NCBI RefSeq assembly: GCF_049844995.1
Contig: NZ_JBNCMC010000003.1
Span: forward strand, 62,001 to 126,000
Reading direction: 5' to 3'
Source of the DNA: Luteimicrobium sp049844995
Lineage (GTDB): Bacteria > Actinomycetota > Actinomycetes > Actinomycetales > Cellulomonadaceae
DNA length: 64,000 bases
Part shown: in pieces, positions 34,289-42,623 of the stretch
Numbering within the stretch: the first letter of the stretch is position 1
How the letters are laid out: every line of letters starts with the position of its first letter
Program-made: the position numbers and the translations under genes
The notes under the pieces: model-generated
What the model was told of the DNA's origin: nothing
Database searches by the model: none
The model's input: only the letters and a program-made list of their open reading frames with translations

Positions 34289-35365
34289 ATGACTTCTCCT
34301 CGCCCGCACTCCGAGCCCACCAGCCCCCTCGACACCCGCACCGAGCGTCACCACGCCGAGCGGAAGAACCGCCTCCGTCGCCGCCTCGTCGTCGCCGGAG
34401 CCACGATCGGCGGCCTCGCCGTCGTCGGCGGCATCGCGGTCGCCCAGGCCTCCAGCCTCGGCGGGACCCCCGCCGACGCCGCCGCCGCGTCGCCCAGCTC
34501 GTCCTCCACGGCCACGCTCGACCGCGGCACCCACGCCGCGACCCGTGACCTCACGAACGGCCGCACCCCGCTGACCGGGACGCCGATCGCCAAGACCAAG
34601 AACGCCACGACCTCGACCGCGCTGCCCGCCGGTGCGGTGCACGTCGTCGCACCGTCGTGGAAGGTGCGGACCACCGCGACCTCCGCCGCCACGGTCGGCA
34701 AGGTCCTGGCCGCGCAGCACGTCGCGGCCGACAAGGACGACAAGATCGTCCTCACGCCGCCGACGAAGGCCCAGAAGAAGTACGGCTTCGTCGCGACGGT
34801 CACCGTGCGCAAGGTCGCCGTCACCACGAAGACCAGCAAGAAGGCCTCCGCGGCCCACACGATCGTCAAGAAGGACTCGAGCCGCCTCGCGTCGTCGGGC
34901 ACCAAGGTCCAGCGCGCCGGCAAGAACGGCGTCAGGACCACGGTCCAGCGCGTCACGACGATCGACGGCAAGGTCGTGAAGCGGGCCACGGTCAAGACCA
35001 CCGACTCGGCGGTCGACCGCATCCTCGTCAAGGGCACCAAGGCCGACCCGAAGCCCGCCGGGCCCTCGGGCGCCAAGGCGATCGCCGCCTCGATGGTCGC
35101 AGCCCGCGGCTGGGGCAGCGACCAGTACCAGTGCCTCGTGAACCTCTGGAACCGCGAGTCGGGCTGGAGCGTCACGGCGACCAACGCGTCGAGCGGCGCC
35201 TACGGCATCCCGCAGTCGCTCCCGGCCTCGAAGCTTGCCTCCGCGGGCTCGGACTGGCGCACCAGCGCGAGGACCCAGATCGCGTGGGGCCTGAACTACA
35301 TCGCCGGCTCCTACGGCACCCCGTGCGGGGCCTGGGGCCACTCGCAGGCGACCGGCTGGTACTGA
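34289..35365 (+). CDS. Secreted G5 / lytic transglycosylase-like protein
   Basis: 358 aa. A signal peptide or anchor (33-52, VVAGATIGGLAVVGGIA) follows a 30-residue basic n-region. Then come a Ser/Thr-rich stretch, one degenerate DUF348-like segment (117-160), a G5 domain (168-249) and an SLT-like domain (263-358) with Glu290 in LWNRESGW and the Cys pair at QCLVNLW and GTPCGAW. The C-terminal domain is nearly the same as in the preceding protein, so they are paralogues. ATG 34289 has AAGGA just upstream. It should act on cell-wall glycan strands. Confidence 0.82.
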   Translation: MTSPRPHSEPTSPLDTRTERHHAERKNRLRRRLVVAGATIGGLAVVGGIAVAQASSLGGTPADAAAASPSSSSTATLDRGTHAATRDLTNGRTPLTGTPIAKTKNATTSTALPAGAVHVVAPSWKVRTTATSAATVGKVLAAQHVAADKDDKIVLTPPTKAQKKYGFVATVTVRKVAVTTKTSKKASAAHTIVKKDSSRLASSGTKVQRAGKNGVRTTVQRVTTIDGKVVKRATVKTTDSAVDRILVKGTKADPKPAGPSGAKAIAASMVAARGWGSDQYQCLVNLWNRESGWSVTATNASSGAYGIPQSLPASKLASAGSDWRTSARTQIAWGLNYIAGSYGTPCGAWGHSQATGWY

Positions 35366-35375
35366 CCGGCCTCCC

Positions 35376-35411
35376 CACGTGCGGGGCGCCACCGCCGCCG
35401 CCCCGCACGTG
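35376..35411 (+). terminator. Terminator-like hairpin
   Basis: Perfect 13-bp inverted repeat CACGTGCGGGGCG (35376-35388) with 35399-35411, loop 10, just 11 bp after the stop of the second muralytic gene. Confidence 0.6.
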
Positions 35412-35503
35412 AACCCGTCGTGGGCCGCCCCCGTTCCAAAGCGGGGGCCCCGCCGGGCCAGCCCCCGGGCCCGACCCGGCCCCGCAACCGCCCCCCGCCC
35501 CCA

Positions 35504-35513
35504 NNNNNNNNNN
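35504..35513. other. Assembly gap (10 N) flanked by homopolymers
   Basis: Ten N bases, followed by runs of 14 or more C and then up to about 25 C broken by short G runs. Real genomic DNA of this composition is implausible; true gap length is unknown. Confidence 0.9.
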
Positions 35514-35768
35514 TTTCTACCCCCCCCCCCCCGGGGGCGGCCCCCCCCCCCCCCCCCCCCCCCCCGCCCCCCGGGGGGGCGCCGCCCTTGGCCGCGGGCG
35601 CCCCCACGGCCGTGAAAGCCCGGTGCCCGGAAGCGTCCCGGAACCTGCCCGCGGCAACAAGAGCGCGCAGCGCGCCTATCACGAACAGATCACGGCCGCA
35701 CATTTCCTCGGCCTTCGCCACCGCAACCCGCGGGCGGCGAGCCGTGCGGCACGACCCGAGGACGTCCC

Positions 35769-36734
35769 ATGGCCCCGAGCCCTACCGCCCCTCCCGCCGA
35801 GCGGCCCGCCCGCGTGCGACGCCCGCGCCGCGCGCTCGTGTCCGGCGTCGTCGCCCTGACGCTCACGAGCGTCGGCGTCACCGGCAGCGTCGCGCTGGCC
35901 CCCGTCACCGCGGGCGCCGCGACGACCGTCACCGCGGCCGTGCCCGGCGCGGTCACCAAGACCACGACCGCGCACCGCACGACCAAGCTCCCCGCGGGCT
36001 CGAAGGTCCGCCTCGTCGCGAAGAGCTGGAAGCGCAACCTCGTCGCCGCGTCGCCGGCGACGGTCGGCGCGCTCCTCAACGCCAAGAGGGTCCGCCCGGA
36101 CAGCAACGACCGCCTCCGCCTCGGCCCGGCGAGCACCGCCGACAAGCGCGCCGGCGTGGCCGCGACGGTCACGGTCCAGCGCGTCACGGTCGCCAAGGTG
36201 ACGACCAGGAAGCACGCGAAGCGCAGGACGAAGGTCGTCCGGTCGAGCAAGCGGTACAAGGTGCTCGGCTCGTACGTGAAGCGCAGGGGTCACGCGGGGA
36301 CGCGGACGACGGTGGCCCGCGTGACGCGCGTCGACGGCAAGGTCACGGCCCGCACGACGCTGCGGACGCACACGACGATGGTCAAGAAGGTCGTCGTCAA
36401 GGGCACGCGCAAGAGCCCCAAGCACGCGACCGTGGCGTACTCGAAGGCCATCGCCAAGGACCTCGTGCGACGCAAGGGCTGGAGCACGCGCCAGTACAAG
36501 GCGCTGGTCTCCCTGTGGAACCGCGAGTCGGGCTGGCGCGTGTCGGCGCACAACGCGAGCAGCGGCGCGCACGGCATCCCGCAGGCCCTGCCGGGCCGGA
36601 AGATGGCGAGCGCCGGACCGGGCTGGCGCACGAACGCGATGACCCAGATCAAGTGGGGCCTCGGCTACATCAAGGGTCGCTACGGCACGCCCGTCGGCGC
36701 CCTGTCCCATTCGCACCGCTACGGCTGGTACTGA
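35769..36734 (+). CDS. Secreted G5 / lytic transglycosylase-like protein lacking the disulfide pair
   Basis: 321 aa, strongly basic. Signal peptide 20-50 ending near TAGAATT. A DUF348-like segment (about 80-118), a G5-like domain (about 130-213) and an SLT-like domain (about 220-321) with Glu in LWNRESGWRVS. Both Cys of its two neighbours are replaced: QYKALVSLW instead of QxxCLVxLW, and GTPVGAL instead of GTPCGAW. The paired loss supports the view that the two Cys normally form one disulfide. GAGGAC precedes ATG 35769. Presumably extracellular and active on peptidoglycan. Confidence 0.8.
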   Translation: MAPSPTAPPAERPARVRRPRRALVSGVVALTLTSVGVTGSVALAPVTAGAATTVTAAVPGAVTKTTTAHRTTKLPAGSKVRLVAKSWKRNLVAASPATVGALLNAKRVRPDSNDRLRLGPASTADKRAGVAATVTVQRVTVAKVTTRKHAKRRTKVVRSSKRYKVLGSYVKRRGHAGTRTTVARVTRVDGKVTARTTLRTHTTMVKKVVVKGTRKSPKHATVAYSKAIAKDLVRRKGWSTRQYKALVSLWNRESGWRVSAHNASSGAHGIPQALPGRKMASAGPGWRTNAMTQIKWGLGYIKGRYGTPVGALSHSHRYGWY

Positions 36735-36792
36735 CCGGCCTGACCGTCTGCCGCCGTTTCCTCCGCGAATTCCCGCCGGGCGAGATCTGTTT

Positions 36793-36805
36793 CCGGTAAT
36801 ACCGG
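36793..36805. promoter_or_regulatory. 13-bp palindrome upstream of rpfB
   Basis: CCGGTAATACCGG is a perfect 6-1-6 palindrome about 190 bases upstream of the rpfB start. Likely regulator-binding site, identity unknown; TACGGT near 36854 could serve as a -10 downstream of it. Confidence 0.4.
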
Positions 36806-36997
36806 GGACAAATCCGCCCAGGGGTTTCGTAGAAGATCACGGATCGGTTACGGTCGAACGCTGACAGCCGGATCGGAGCACGAGGACCGGGCGGGCCCCA
36901 CGGCCCGCGCACCGCGTCGCGGCAACCCCGCGGCCCGGACCCGGGGCGCACGCGCCACCTCGTCTCCGTGCCCGGGAAGCTCGACGACTGGACTCGA

Positions 36998-38302
36998 GTG
37001 ACTTCTCCCCAGGACACCCCCCACGGCACCACGACGCCGGGCACCGAGCCCGAGCAGGCTGTTGCCACCCCCGCCCCGGGCCGGCGCCACCGCTGGCCCT
37101 GGATCGCCGCAGGAGCCGCCGTCGCGGTCCTCGTGAGCGGAGGCGCCGTCTACGCGGGCGCCCACAAGTCCGTCACGCTCGACGTGGCCGGCGAGTCGTC
37201 GACCGCCGGCACCTTCGCCGGCAGCGTGAGCGACCTCCTCCAGAAGAAGGGCATCGAGCTCGGCGACCACGACGTCGTCTCGCCCGCCCCGAGCACCTCG
37301 CTGCACGACGGCGAGCACATCGTCGTCCGCTACGGCCACCAGGTGACGGTGGACGTCGACGGCACCAAGACCACCGTCTGGACCACCGCGCTCGACGCCG
37401 GCGAGGCGCTCGGCGCGCTCGAGGCCCGCGGCTCCGACGTCAGCCTCGTCGCCAACCGGTCCCAGACCGACGGCCGCCCGGCGCTGGGCCTCGAGCTCGC
37501 CGCCAGCGGCCCCGTCGCCGTCGTGGCGGACGGCAAGACCCGCGTGGTCCAGGACCCGAGCCAGGGCGTCGACAGCGTCCTCAAGCAGCTCGACCTGACC
37601 CTCGGCGCGCGCGACCGCGTGTCCGTCGAGCCGCGCACGGGCTCGACCGACGTCGCGCTCGTCGTCCAGCGGGTCGCCGTCAAGAACGAGAAGAAGACCA
37701 AGCCCGTCGCGTTCACGACCGTCCACAAGAAGGACGCGTCGCGCTACGCCGACCTCGGCTCCGTCGTCACGAAGGCCGGCAAGAAGGGCGTCTACACGAC
37801 GACCTACAAGGTCACCTACGTCGACGGCAAGGTCGAGGCGAAGTCCGTGACCGCCAAGGGCGTCACCCGCAAGCCGGTGAGCAAGGTCGTGGTGACGGGC
37901 ACCAAGGCGCGGCCCGTCGTCGCCCCGAAGCCGAAGGCGACGAGCACCGCGCCCTCGAAGGCGTCCTCGAGCTCGAGCGCGTCCACGAAGTCGTCGAGCT
38001 CCTCGAAGTCGTCGTCGTCGAGCGGCTCGTCGAGCAGCAGCTCGTCGGGCGGCGGCAGCGCGCCCGCGGGCGTGTGGGGCAAGCTCGCCGCGTGCGAGTC
38101 GGGCGGCAACCCCAAGGCCGTCAACCCGGCCGGCTACTACGGGCTCTACCAGTTCACGCCGAGCACGTGGCACTCGCTCGGCGGCTCCGGCCTGCCGACG
38201 GACGCGTCGGCCGCGACGCAGACCGCGCTCGCGCAGAAGCTCCAGGCCCGTTCGGGCTGGGGCCAGTGGCCCGCCTGCGCGGCCAAGCTCGGTCTGCTCT
38301 GA
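36998..38302 (+). CDS. rpfB: Resuscitation-promoting factor RpfB
   Basis: 434 aa. Membrane anchor at 33-54, three DUF348 repeats (about 58-100, 116-158, 172-212), a G5 domain (220-301), a Ser-rich linker (315-356) and a C-terminal Rpf catalytic domain (357-434) with catalytic Glu367 in LAACESGGNP, plus YYGLYQFTPSTWHSLGG and the paired Cys. Rpf proteins are muralytic enzymes that wake dormant actinobacteria. GTG 36998 (VTSPQ) is chosen because it aligns with the start of the paralogue at 34289 (MTSPR); GTG 36968 would add ten residues. Position before rsmA and ispE matches Rv1009. Confidence 0.93.
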   Translation: MTSPQDTPHGTTTPGTEPEQAVATPAPGRRHRWPWIAAGAAVAVLVSGGAVYAGAHKSVTLDVAGESSTAGTFAGSVSDLLQKKGIELGDHDVVSPAPSTSLHDGEHIVVRYGHQVTVDVDGTKTTVWTTALDAGEALGALEARGSDVSLVANRSQTDGRPALGLELAASGPVAVVADGKTRVVQDPSQGVDSVLKQLDLTLGARDRVSVEPRTGSTDVALVVQRVAVKNEKKTKPVAFTTVHKKDASRYADLGSVVTKAGKKGVYTTTYKVTYVDGKVEAKSVTAKGVTRKPVSKVVVTGTKARPVVAPKPKATSTAPSKASSSSSASTKSSSSSKSSSSSGSSSSSSSGGGSAPAGVWGKLAACESGGNPKAVNPAGYYGLYQFTPSTWHSLGGSGLPTDASAATQTALAQKLQARSGWGQWPACAAKLGLL

Positions 38303-38339
38303 GCGACCGGGAAGACCCCCGGCCGGTAGGCTCACCGCC

Positions 38340-39209
38340 ATGACCGACCACCGAGGCGCCCTGCTGGGACCGGCCGAGATCCGGGACCTGGCAGGGCGTC
38401 TCGGCGTCCGGCCCACCAAGACCTGGGGCCAGAACTTCGTGCACGACGGCGGCACCGTCCGGCGCATCGTCCGCATCGCGGGCGTCGAGCCGGGGGAGCG
38501 CGTGGTCGAGGTCGGGCCGGGGCTCGGCTCGCTCACGCTCGGGCTCCTCGAGGCGGGCGCGAGCGTCGTCGCCGTCGAGATCGACCCGGCTCTCGCGCGC
38601 CAGCTCCCCGAGACGGTCGCGGGCCGCTCCGAGGAGCTCGCGGCCCGGCTCACGGTCGTCCCCGCCGACGCCCTCGACGTGACCGAGCTCCCGGGCGAGC
38701 CCCCGACGGCGCTCGTCGCGAACCTCCCGTACAACGTCGCGGTGCCCGTCCTGCTCACGTTCCTCGAGCGCTTCGACAGCCTCGAGCGCGTGCTCGTCAT
38801 GGTGCAGGCCGAGGTCGCCGACCGCCTCGCCGCGCCGCCCGGCTCCAAGGTCTACGGCGTGCCCAGCGTCAAGGCCGCCTGGTACGCGTCCGCGCGTCGG
38901 GCGGGGACCGTCGGGCGCAGCGTGTTCTGGCCCGCGCCCAACGTGGACTCGGCGCTCGTCGCCCTCGAGCGGCGCGACCCGCCCGCGACCACGGCCACGC
39001 GGCGGGAGGTGTTCGCCGTCGTCGACGCCGCGTTCGCCCAGCGCCGCAAGACCCTCCGTGCCGCCCTCGCGCGCACCGCGGGGTCCGGAGAGGCCGCGGG
39101 GCGCGTGCTCGCCGCGGCCGGCGTCGACCCGTCCGCGCGCGGCGAGACGCTCACCGTGGCCGACTTCGCACGCATCGCCGAGGCGTTCGCCGCCCAGGTG
39201 AGCGCATGA
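38340..39209 (+). CDS. rsmA: 16S rRNA dimethyladenosine transferase RsmA (KsgA)
   Basis: 289 aa. Dimethylates A1518 and A1519 of 16S rRNA during small-subunit maturation. Motifs: KTWGQNFVHD (27-36), SAM-binding VEVGPGLGSLTL (57-68), catalytic NLPYNVAVP (about 129-137) and the C-terminal helical domain. TAGGCT (38327-38332) lies seven bases before ATG 38340 with no Shine-Dalgarno, suggesting a leaderless mRNA independent of rpfB. Stop overlaps ispE (ATGA). Confidence 0.97.
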   Translation: MTDHRGALLGPAEIRDLAGRLGVRPTKTWGQNFVHDGGTVRRIVRIAGVEPGERVVEVGPGLGSLTLGLLEAGASVVAVEIDPALARQLPETVAGRSEELAARLTVVPADALDVTELPGEPPTALVANLPYNVAVPVLLTFLERFDSLERVLVMVQAEVADRLAAPPGSKVYGVPSVKAAWYASARRAGTVGRSVFWPAPNVDSALVALERRDPPATTATRREVFAVVDAAFAQRRKTLRAALARTAGSGEAAGRVLAAAGVDPSARGETLTVADFARIAEAFAAQVSA

Positions 39210-40150
39210 CGGCGCACCTCGCGGCCGCGCCCGAGCCGTCCGTCAGCGTCCGCGCGCCCGGCAAGGTGAACCTCTCGCTGCGCGTGGGCGCGGTCCGTCC
39301 CGACGGCTACCACCCGCTCGTCAACATCTTCCAGGCCGTGTCCCTCTACGAGGAGGTCACCGCGACCGCGGTACCGGCGGGGCGCGGCGTCTCGATCGCC
39401 GTCGACGGGCCGCACGCCGACCGCGTGCCCACCGACCGCGCCAACCTCGCGTGGCGCGCCGCCGAGCTCCTCGCCGAGCACACCGGCGTCCGACCCGACG
39501 TCCACCTCGCGATCGTCAAGGGCGTGCCTGTCGCGGGCGGGATGGCCGGCGGGTCCGCCGACGCCGCCGCGGCGCTCGTCGCGTGCGACGCGCTGTGGGA
39601 GACCGGGCTCGGGCGCAACGAGCTCACGGAGCTGGGCGGGCGGCTGGGCGCCGACGTCCCGTTCGCGCTGCACGGGCACGTCGCCGTCGGTACCGGACGC
39701 GGGGACGTGCTCACGCCTGCGATGGTCCGCGGCGAGTTCTTCTGGGCGCTCGCGGTCACCGACGAGGGGCTGTCGACCGCGCGCGTGTTCGACGCGTTCG
39801 ACGCCGCGCACGCCGGCGGCCGCGGCGTCCCCGCGGACCCGGCGCTCGCCGACGACACCCCGCTCATGCAGGCGCTCCGGGCCGGGGACGCGAGGGCGCT
39901 CGGGTCGCTGCTGCACAACGACCTCCAGGAGCCCGCCCTCGGGCTGGCCCCGCACCTGCGCGAGACCATGGACGTCGCGCGCGACGCCGGAGCGCTCGGC
40001 GTCATGCTGTCCGGCTCGGGCCCGACGGTCGCCGCGCTCGCCCGGAGCCGGCAGCACGCGCTCGCGATCGCCGCGTCGTGGACCGCGGTCGGCACCGCCG
40101 ACGACGTATACACTGCCGTCGGCCCATCGCCCGGGGCACGGATCGTCTGA
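39206..40150 (+). CDS. ispE: 4-diphosphocytidyl-2-C-methyl-D-erythritol kinase IspE
   Basis: 314 aa GHMP kinase of the MEP isoprenoid pathway; phosphorylates CDP-ME at the 2-hydroxyl. The N-terminal RAPGKVNLSLRVG carries the conserved Lys-Asn pair; the ATP-binding glycine motif is PVAGGMAGGSADAAAAL (about 108-124), and the C-terminal LSGSGPTVAAL is diagnostic. It starts within the rsmA stop codon, so the pair is translationally coupled as in other actinobacteria. Confidence 0.96.
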   Translation: MTAHLAAAPEPSVSVRAPGKVNLSLRVGAVRPDGYHPLVNIFQAVSLYEEVTATAVPAGRGVSIAVDGPHADRVPTDRANLAWRAAELLAEHTGVRPDVHLAIVKGVPVAGGMAGGSADAAAALVACDALWETGLGRNELTELGGRLGADVPFALHGHVAVGTGRGDVLTPAMVRGEFFWALAVTDEGLSTARVFDAFDAAHAGGRGVPADPALADDTPLMQALRAGDARALGSLLHNDLQEPALGLAPHLRETMDVARDAGALGVMLSGSGPTVAALARSRQHALAIAASWTAVGTADDVYTAVGPSPGARIV

Positions 40151-40252
40151 CGACATCCCGCCGACCGATCCGCGGACCGGGCCACAGGCCCGGCCGGCGA
40201 CCCCGGCGCGGACCCGATGGACTTCGCTCAACGTAGAGACGAAGGAGTCGAC

Positions 40253-40663
40253 GTGCCCCACCCTGCCCCCAGTCCCGACGCCCCCCGCCACGGCGGCCTC
40301 CGGGCCGACACGCCCGTGCGCGGCCCGGCGCGGCCCGGCCCCTACGTCGTCGCGGGCGTCCTGGTCGCGGTCGCGATCGTGCTGCCGCTGGTCGTGCCGA
40401 TCTACGCGCGCCACGACCCGGACCTCGGCGGGATGCCGTTCTTCTACTGGTACCAGCTGCTGTGGGTGTTCATCGACGCCGCGCTCCTCTTCCTCGCGTA
40501 CACCGTGATGATGAAGGAGGACCGGCGCCGCCGCGCCGTCGTGCGGAACGCGGCCGCCGGCCCGGGCGGAGGACATCCGGCCCGGCACGCGGCACCCGAG
40601 GCCGACGGTGCTGACGACGCCGACGGCGGCGCCGCCGGTCCCGTGGACGGGGGCGCCCGGTGA
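40253..40663 (+). CDS. DUF3311 small membrane protein, symporter partner
   Basis: 136 aa with two membrane helices (about 30-52, VVAGVLVAVAIVLPLVVPI; and 65-88, YWYQLLWVFIDAALLFLAY) and a charged, Gly/Asp-rich C-terminal tail. DUF3311 proteins occur directly upstream of sodium:solute symporters of the MctP type and are thought to be small accessory subunits. GTG 40253 has AAGGAG five bases upstream; an ATG at 40217 lacks one. Stop overlaps the symporter start (GTGA). Confidence 0.85.
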   Translation: MPHPAPSPDAPRHGGLRADTPVRGPARPGPYVVAGVLVAVAIVLPLVVPIYARHDPDLGGMPFFYWYQLLWVFIDAALLFLAYTVMMKEDRRRRAVVRNAAAGPGGGHPARHAAPEADGADDADGGAAGPVDGGAR

Positions 40664-42372
40664 ACGCGCTCGCCCTCGTCCCCGCCGTGACGTTTCCCGC
40701 CGCGGCCCCCGACGCCGACGGTCACCGCTCGATCGCCGGCGGGGCGCTCGCCGTCGTCATCCTGCTGTTCCTCGTGGTGGCCGCCATCGGGTTCCTCGCG
40801 TCCCGGTGGCGTACGAGCCCGGAGGAGCGCGGCCTGCACAGCCTCGACGAGTGGGGGCTCGGCGGGCGCGGCTTCGGCTCGTGGGTGACCTGGTTCCTGC
40901 TCGGCGGCGACCTGTACACGGCGTACACCTTCGTGGCCGTCCCCGCCGCGATGTGGGCCACGGGGGCGGTGTCCGGGTTCTTCGCGGTGCCGTACACGAT
41001 CGTGCTCTACCCGATCGTGTTCCTGCTCATGAGCCGGCTCTGGTCCGTGTCGCGCAGCCACGGCTACGTCACCCCGGCCGACTTCGTGGGCGGCCGGTAC
41101 GGCAGCAGGTGGCTGTCCACCGCCATCGCCGTGACGGGCATCGTCGCGACCATGCCGTACATCGCGCTCCAGCTCGTCGGGATGAAGGCCGTGCTCACGG
41201 TCCTCGGCCTCGGGTCGGGCTCGAACTCGTTCGTGAACGATCTGCCGCTCGTCATCGCGTTCGTCGTGCTCGCCGCCTACACGTACACCGGCGGCCTGCG
41301 GGCGCCGGCGCTCATCGCCGTCGTGAAGGACCTGCTGATCTACCTCGCGATCGTCGTCGCGGTGCTCTACCTGCCGGGCAAGTTCGGTGGGTGGGGCTCG
41401 ATCTTCGACGCCGCGGACGCCAAGCTGTCCACGACGAACCCGGCCACGCACAAGCCCGCGGGCGCGGTCATCCCCGGGGTGACCAGCTTCAACGCCTACT
41501 GGACCCTCGCGCTCGGCTCGGCGATGGCCCTCTTCATGTACCCGCACTCGATCACCGGCGTCCTCGCGACCAAGAGTCGCAACACGATCCGCCGCAACGC
41601 GGTCGTGCTGCCGCTGTACTCGCTCATGCTCGGCTTCCTCGCGCTGCTCGGGTACGTGGCGATCAAGGCGGGGACCATGCCCGTCGACACCGACGGCAAG
41701 ATCAACGCGCAGCTCGTCGTGCCCCAGCTCTTCCTCGACAGCTTCCCGTCGTGGTTCGCCGGGGTCGCGCTCGCCGCGATCGCGATCGGGGCGCTCGTGC
41801 CCGCCGCGATCATGTCGATCGCCGCGTCGAACCTGTTCACGCGCAACATCTACCGCGACCTGATCAAGCCCGACGTCACCCCGCGCACCGAGGCCAAGAT
41901 CTCCAAGCTGGTGTCGCTGCTCGTCAAGGTTGGGGCGCTGGTGTTCGTGCTCGGGATGGACCAGTCGTCGGCGATCAACCTGCAGCTCCTCGGCGGCATC
42001 TGGATCCTGCAGACGTTCCCGGCGATCGTCGCGGGCCTCTACACGCGGTGGTTCAACAAGTGGGCGCTGCTCGTCGGCTGGGCCGCCGGCATGGTCTTCG
42101 GGACGATCGCCGCCTACGACGTCGTCAACCCGGCCACGGGCAAGCACTTCGGGGGCTCGATCGCCGCGATCCCGTGGTCCCACACCACCGTGTACATCGG
42201 GGTCACCGCGTTCGCGCTCAACGCCGTCGTCGCGACGCTCGGCACGCTCGTGCTCCGCGCGTTCAAGGTGCGGGACACCGCGGACTCCACCCGGTCGACC
42301 GACTACGAGGTGGACGAGGACGACATGCGGGTGCAGCCGGTGCCCGAGGAGCTCCGCACCGAGCTCTCCTGA
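40660..42372 (+). CDS. Sodium:solute symporter (MctP-like monocarboxylate uptake)
   Basis: 570 aa with about 13 membrane helices of the LeuT-fold SSS family. Typical positions: SLDEWGLGGRGFGSWVTWFLLGGDLYTAYTF near 60-90, GYVTPADFVGGRYGS, and YTYTGGLRAPALIAVVKD. With an upstream DUF3311 partner it matches the monocarboxylate permease (MctP) subgroup that takes up lactate, pyruvate, acetate or propionate; substrate is inferred. The acidic C-terminal tail DEDDMRVQPVPEEL is cytoplasmic. The gene ends next to an assembly gap, but the coding sequence looks intact. Confidence 0.9.
   Translation: MNALALVPAVTFPAAAPDADGHRSIAGGALAVVILLFLVVAAIGFLASRWRTSPEERGLHSLDEWGLGGRGFGSWVTWFLLGGDLYTAYTFVAVPAAMWATGAVSGFFAVPYTIVLYPIVFLLMSRLWSVSRSHGYVTPADFVGGRYGSRWLSTAIAVTGIVATMPYIALQLVGMKAVLTVLGLGSGSNSFVNDLPLVIAFVVLAAYTYTGGLRAPALIAVVKDLLIYLAIVVAVLYLPGKFGGWGSIFDAADAKLSTTNPATHKPAGAVIPGVTSFNAYWTLALGSAMALFMYPHSITGVLATKSRNTIRRNAVVLPLYSLMLGFLALLGYVAIKAGTMPVDTDGKINAQLVVPQLFLDSFPSWFAGVALAAIAIGALVPAAIMSIAASNLFTRNIYRDLIKPDVTPRTEAKISKLVSLLVKVGALVFVLGMDQSSAINLQLLGGIWILQTFPAIVAGLYTRWFNKWALLVGWAAGMVFGTIAAYDVVNPATGKHFGGSIAAIPWSHTTVYIGVTAFALNAVVATLGTLVLRAFKVRDTADSTRSTDYEVDEDDMRVQPVPEELRTELS

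Positions 42373-42623
<251 letters not shown>

Larger units (their letters stand above)
35366..35768. other. Intergenic region with assembly gap
   Basis: 403 bases, including a 13-bp hairpin (35376-35411), 10 undetermined bases (35504-35513) and long C/G homopolymer runs (about 35521-35580) that look like sequencing artefact. Real regulatory sequence for the third muralytic gene may be missing or corrupted here; I annotate no gene. Confidence 0.8.
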
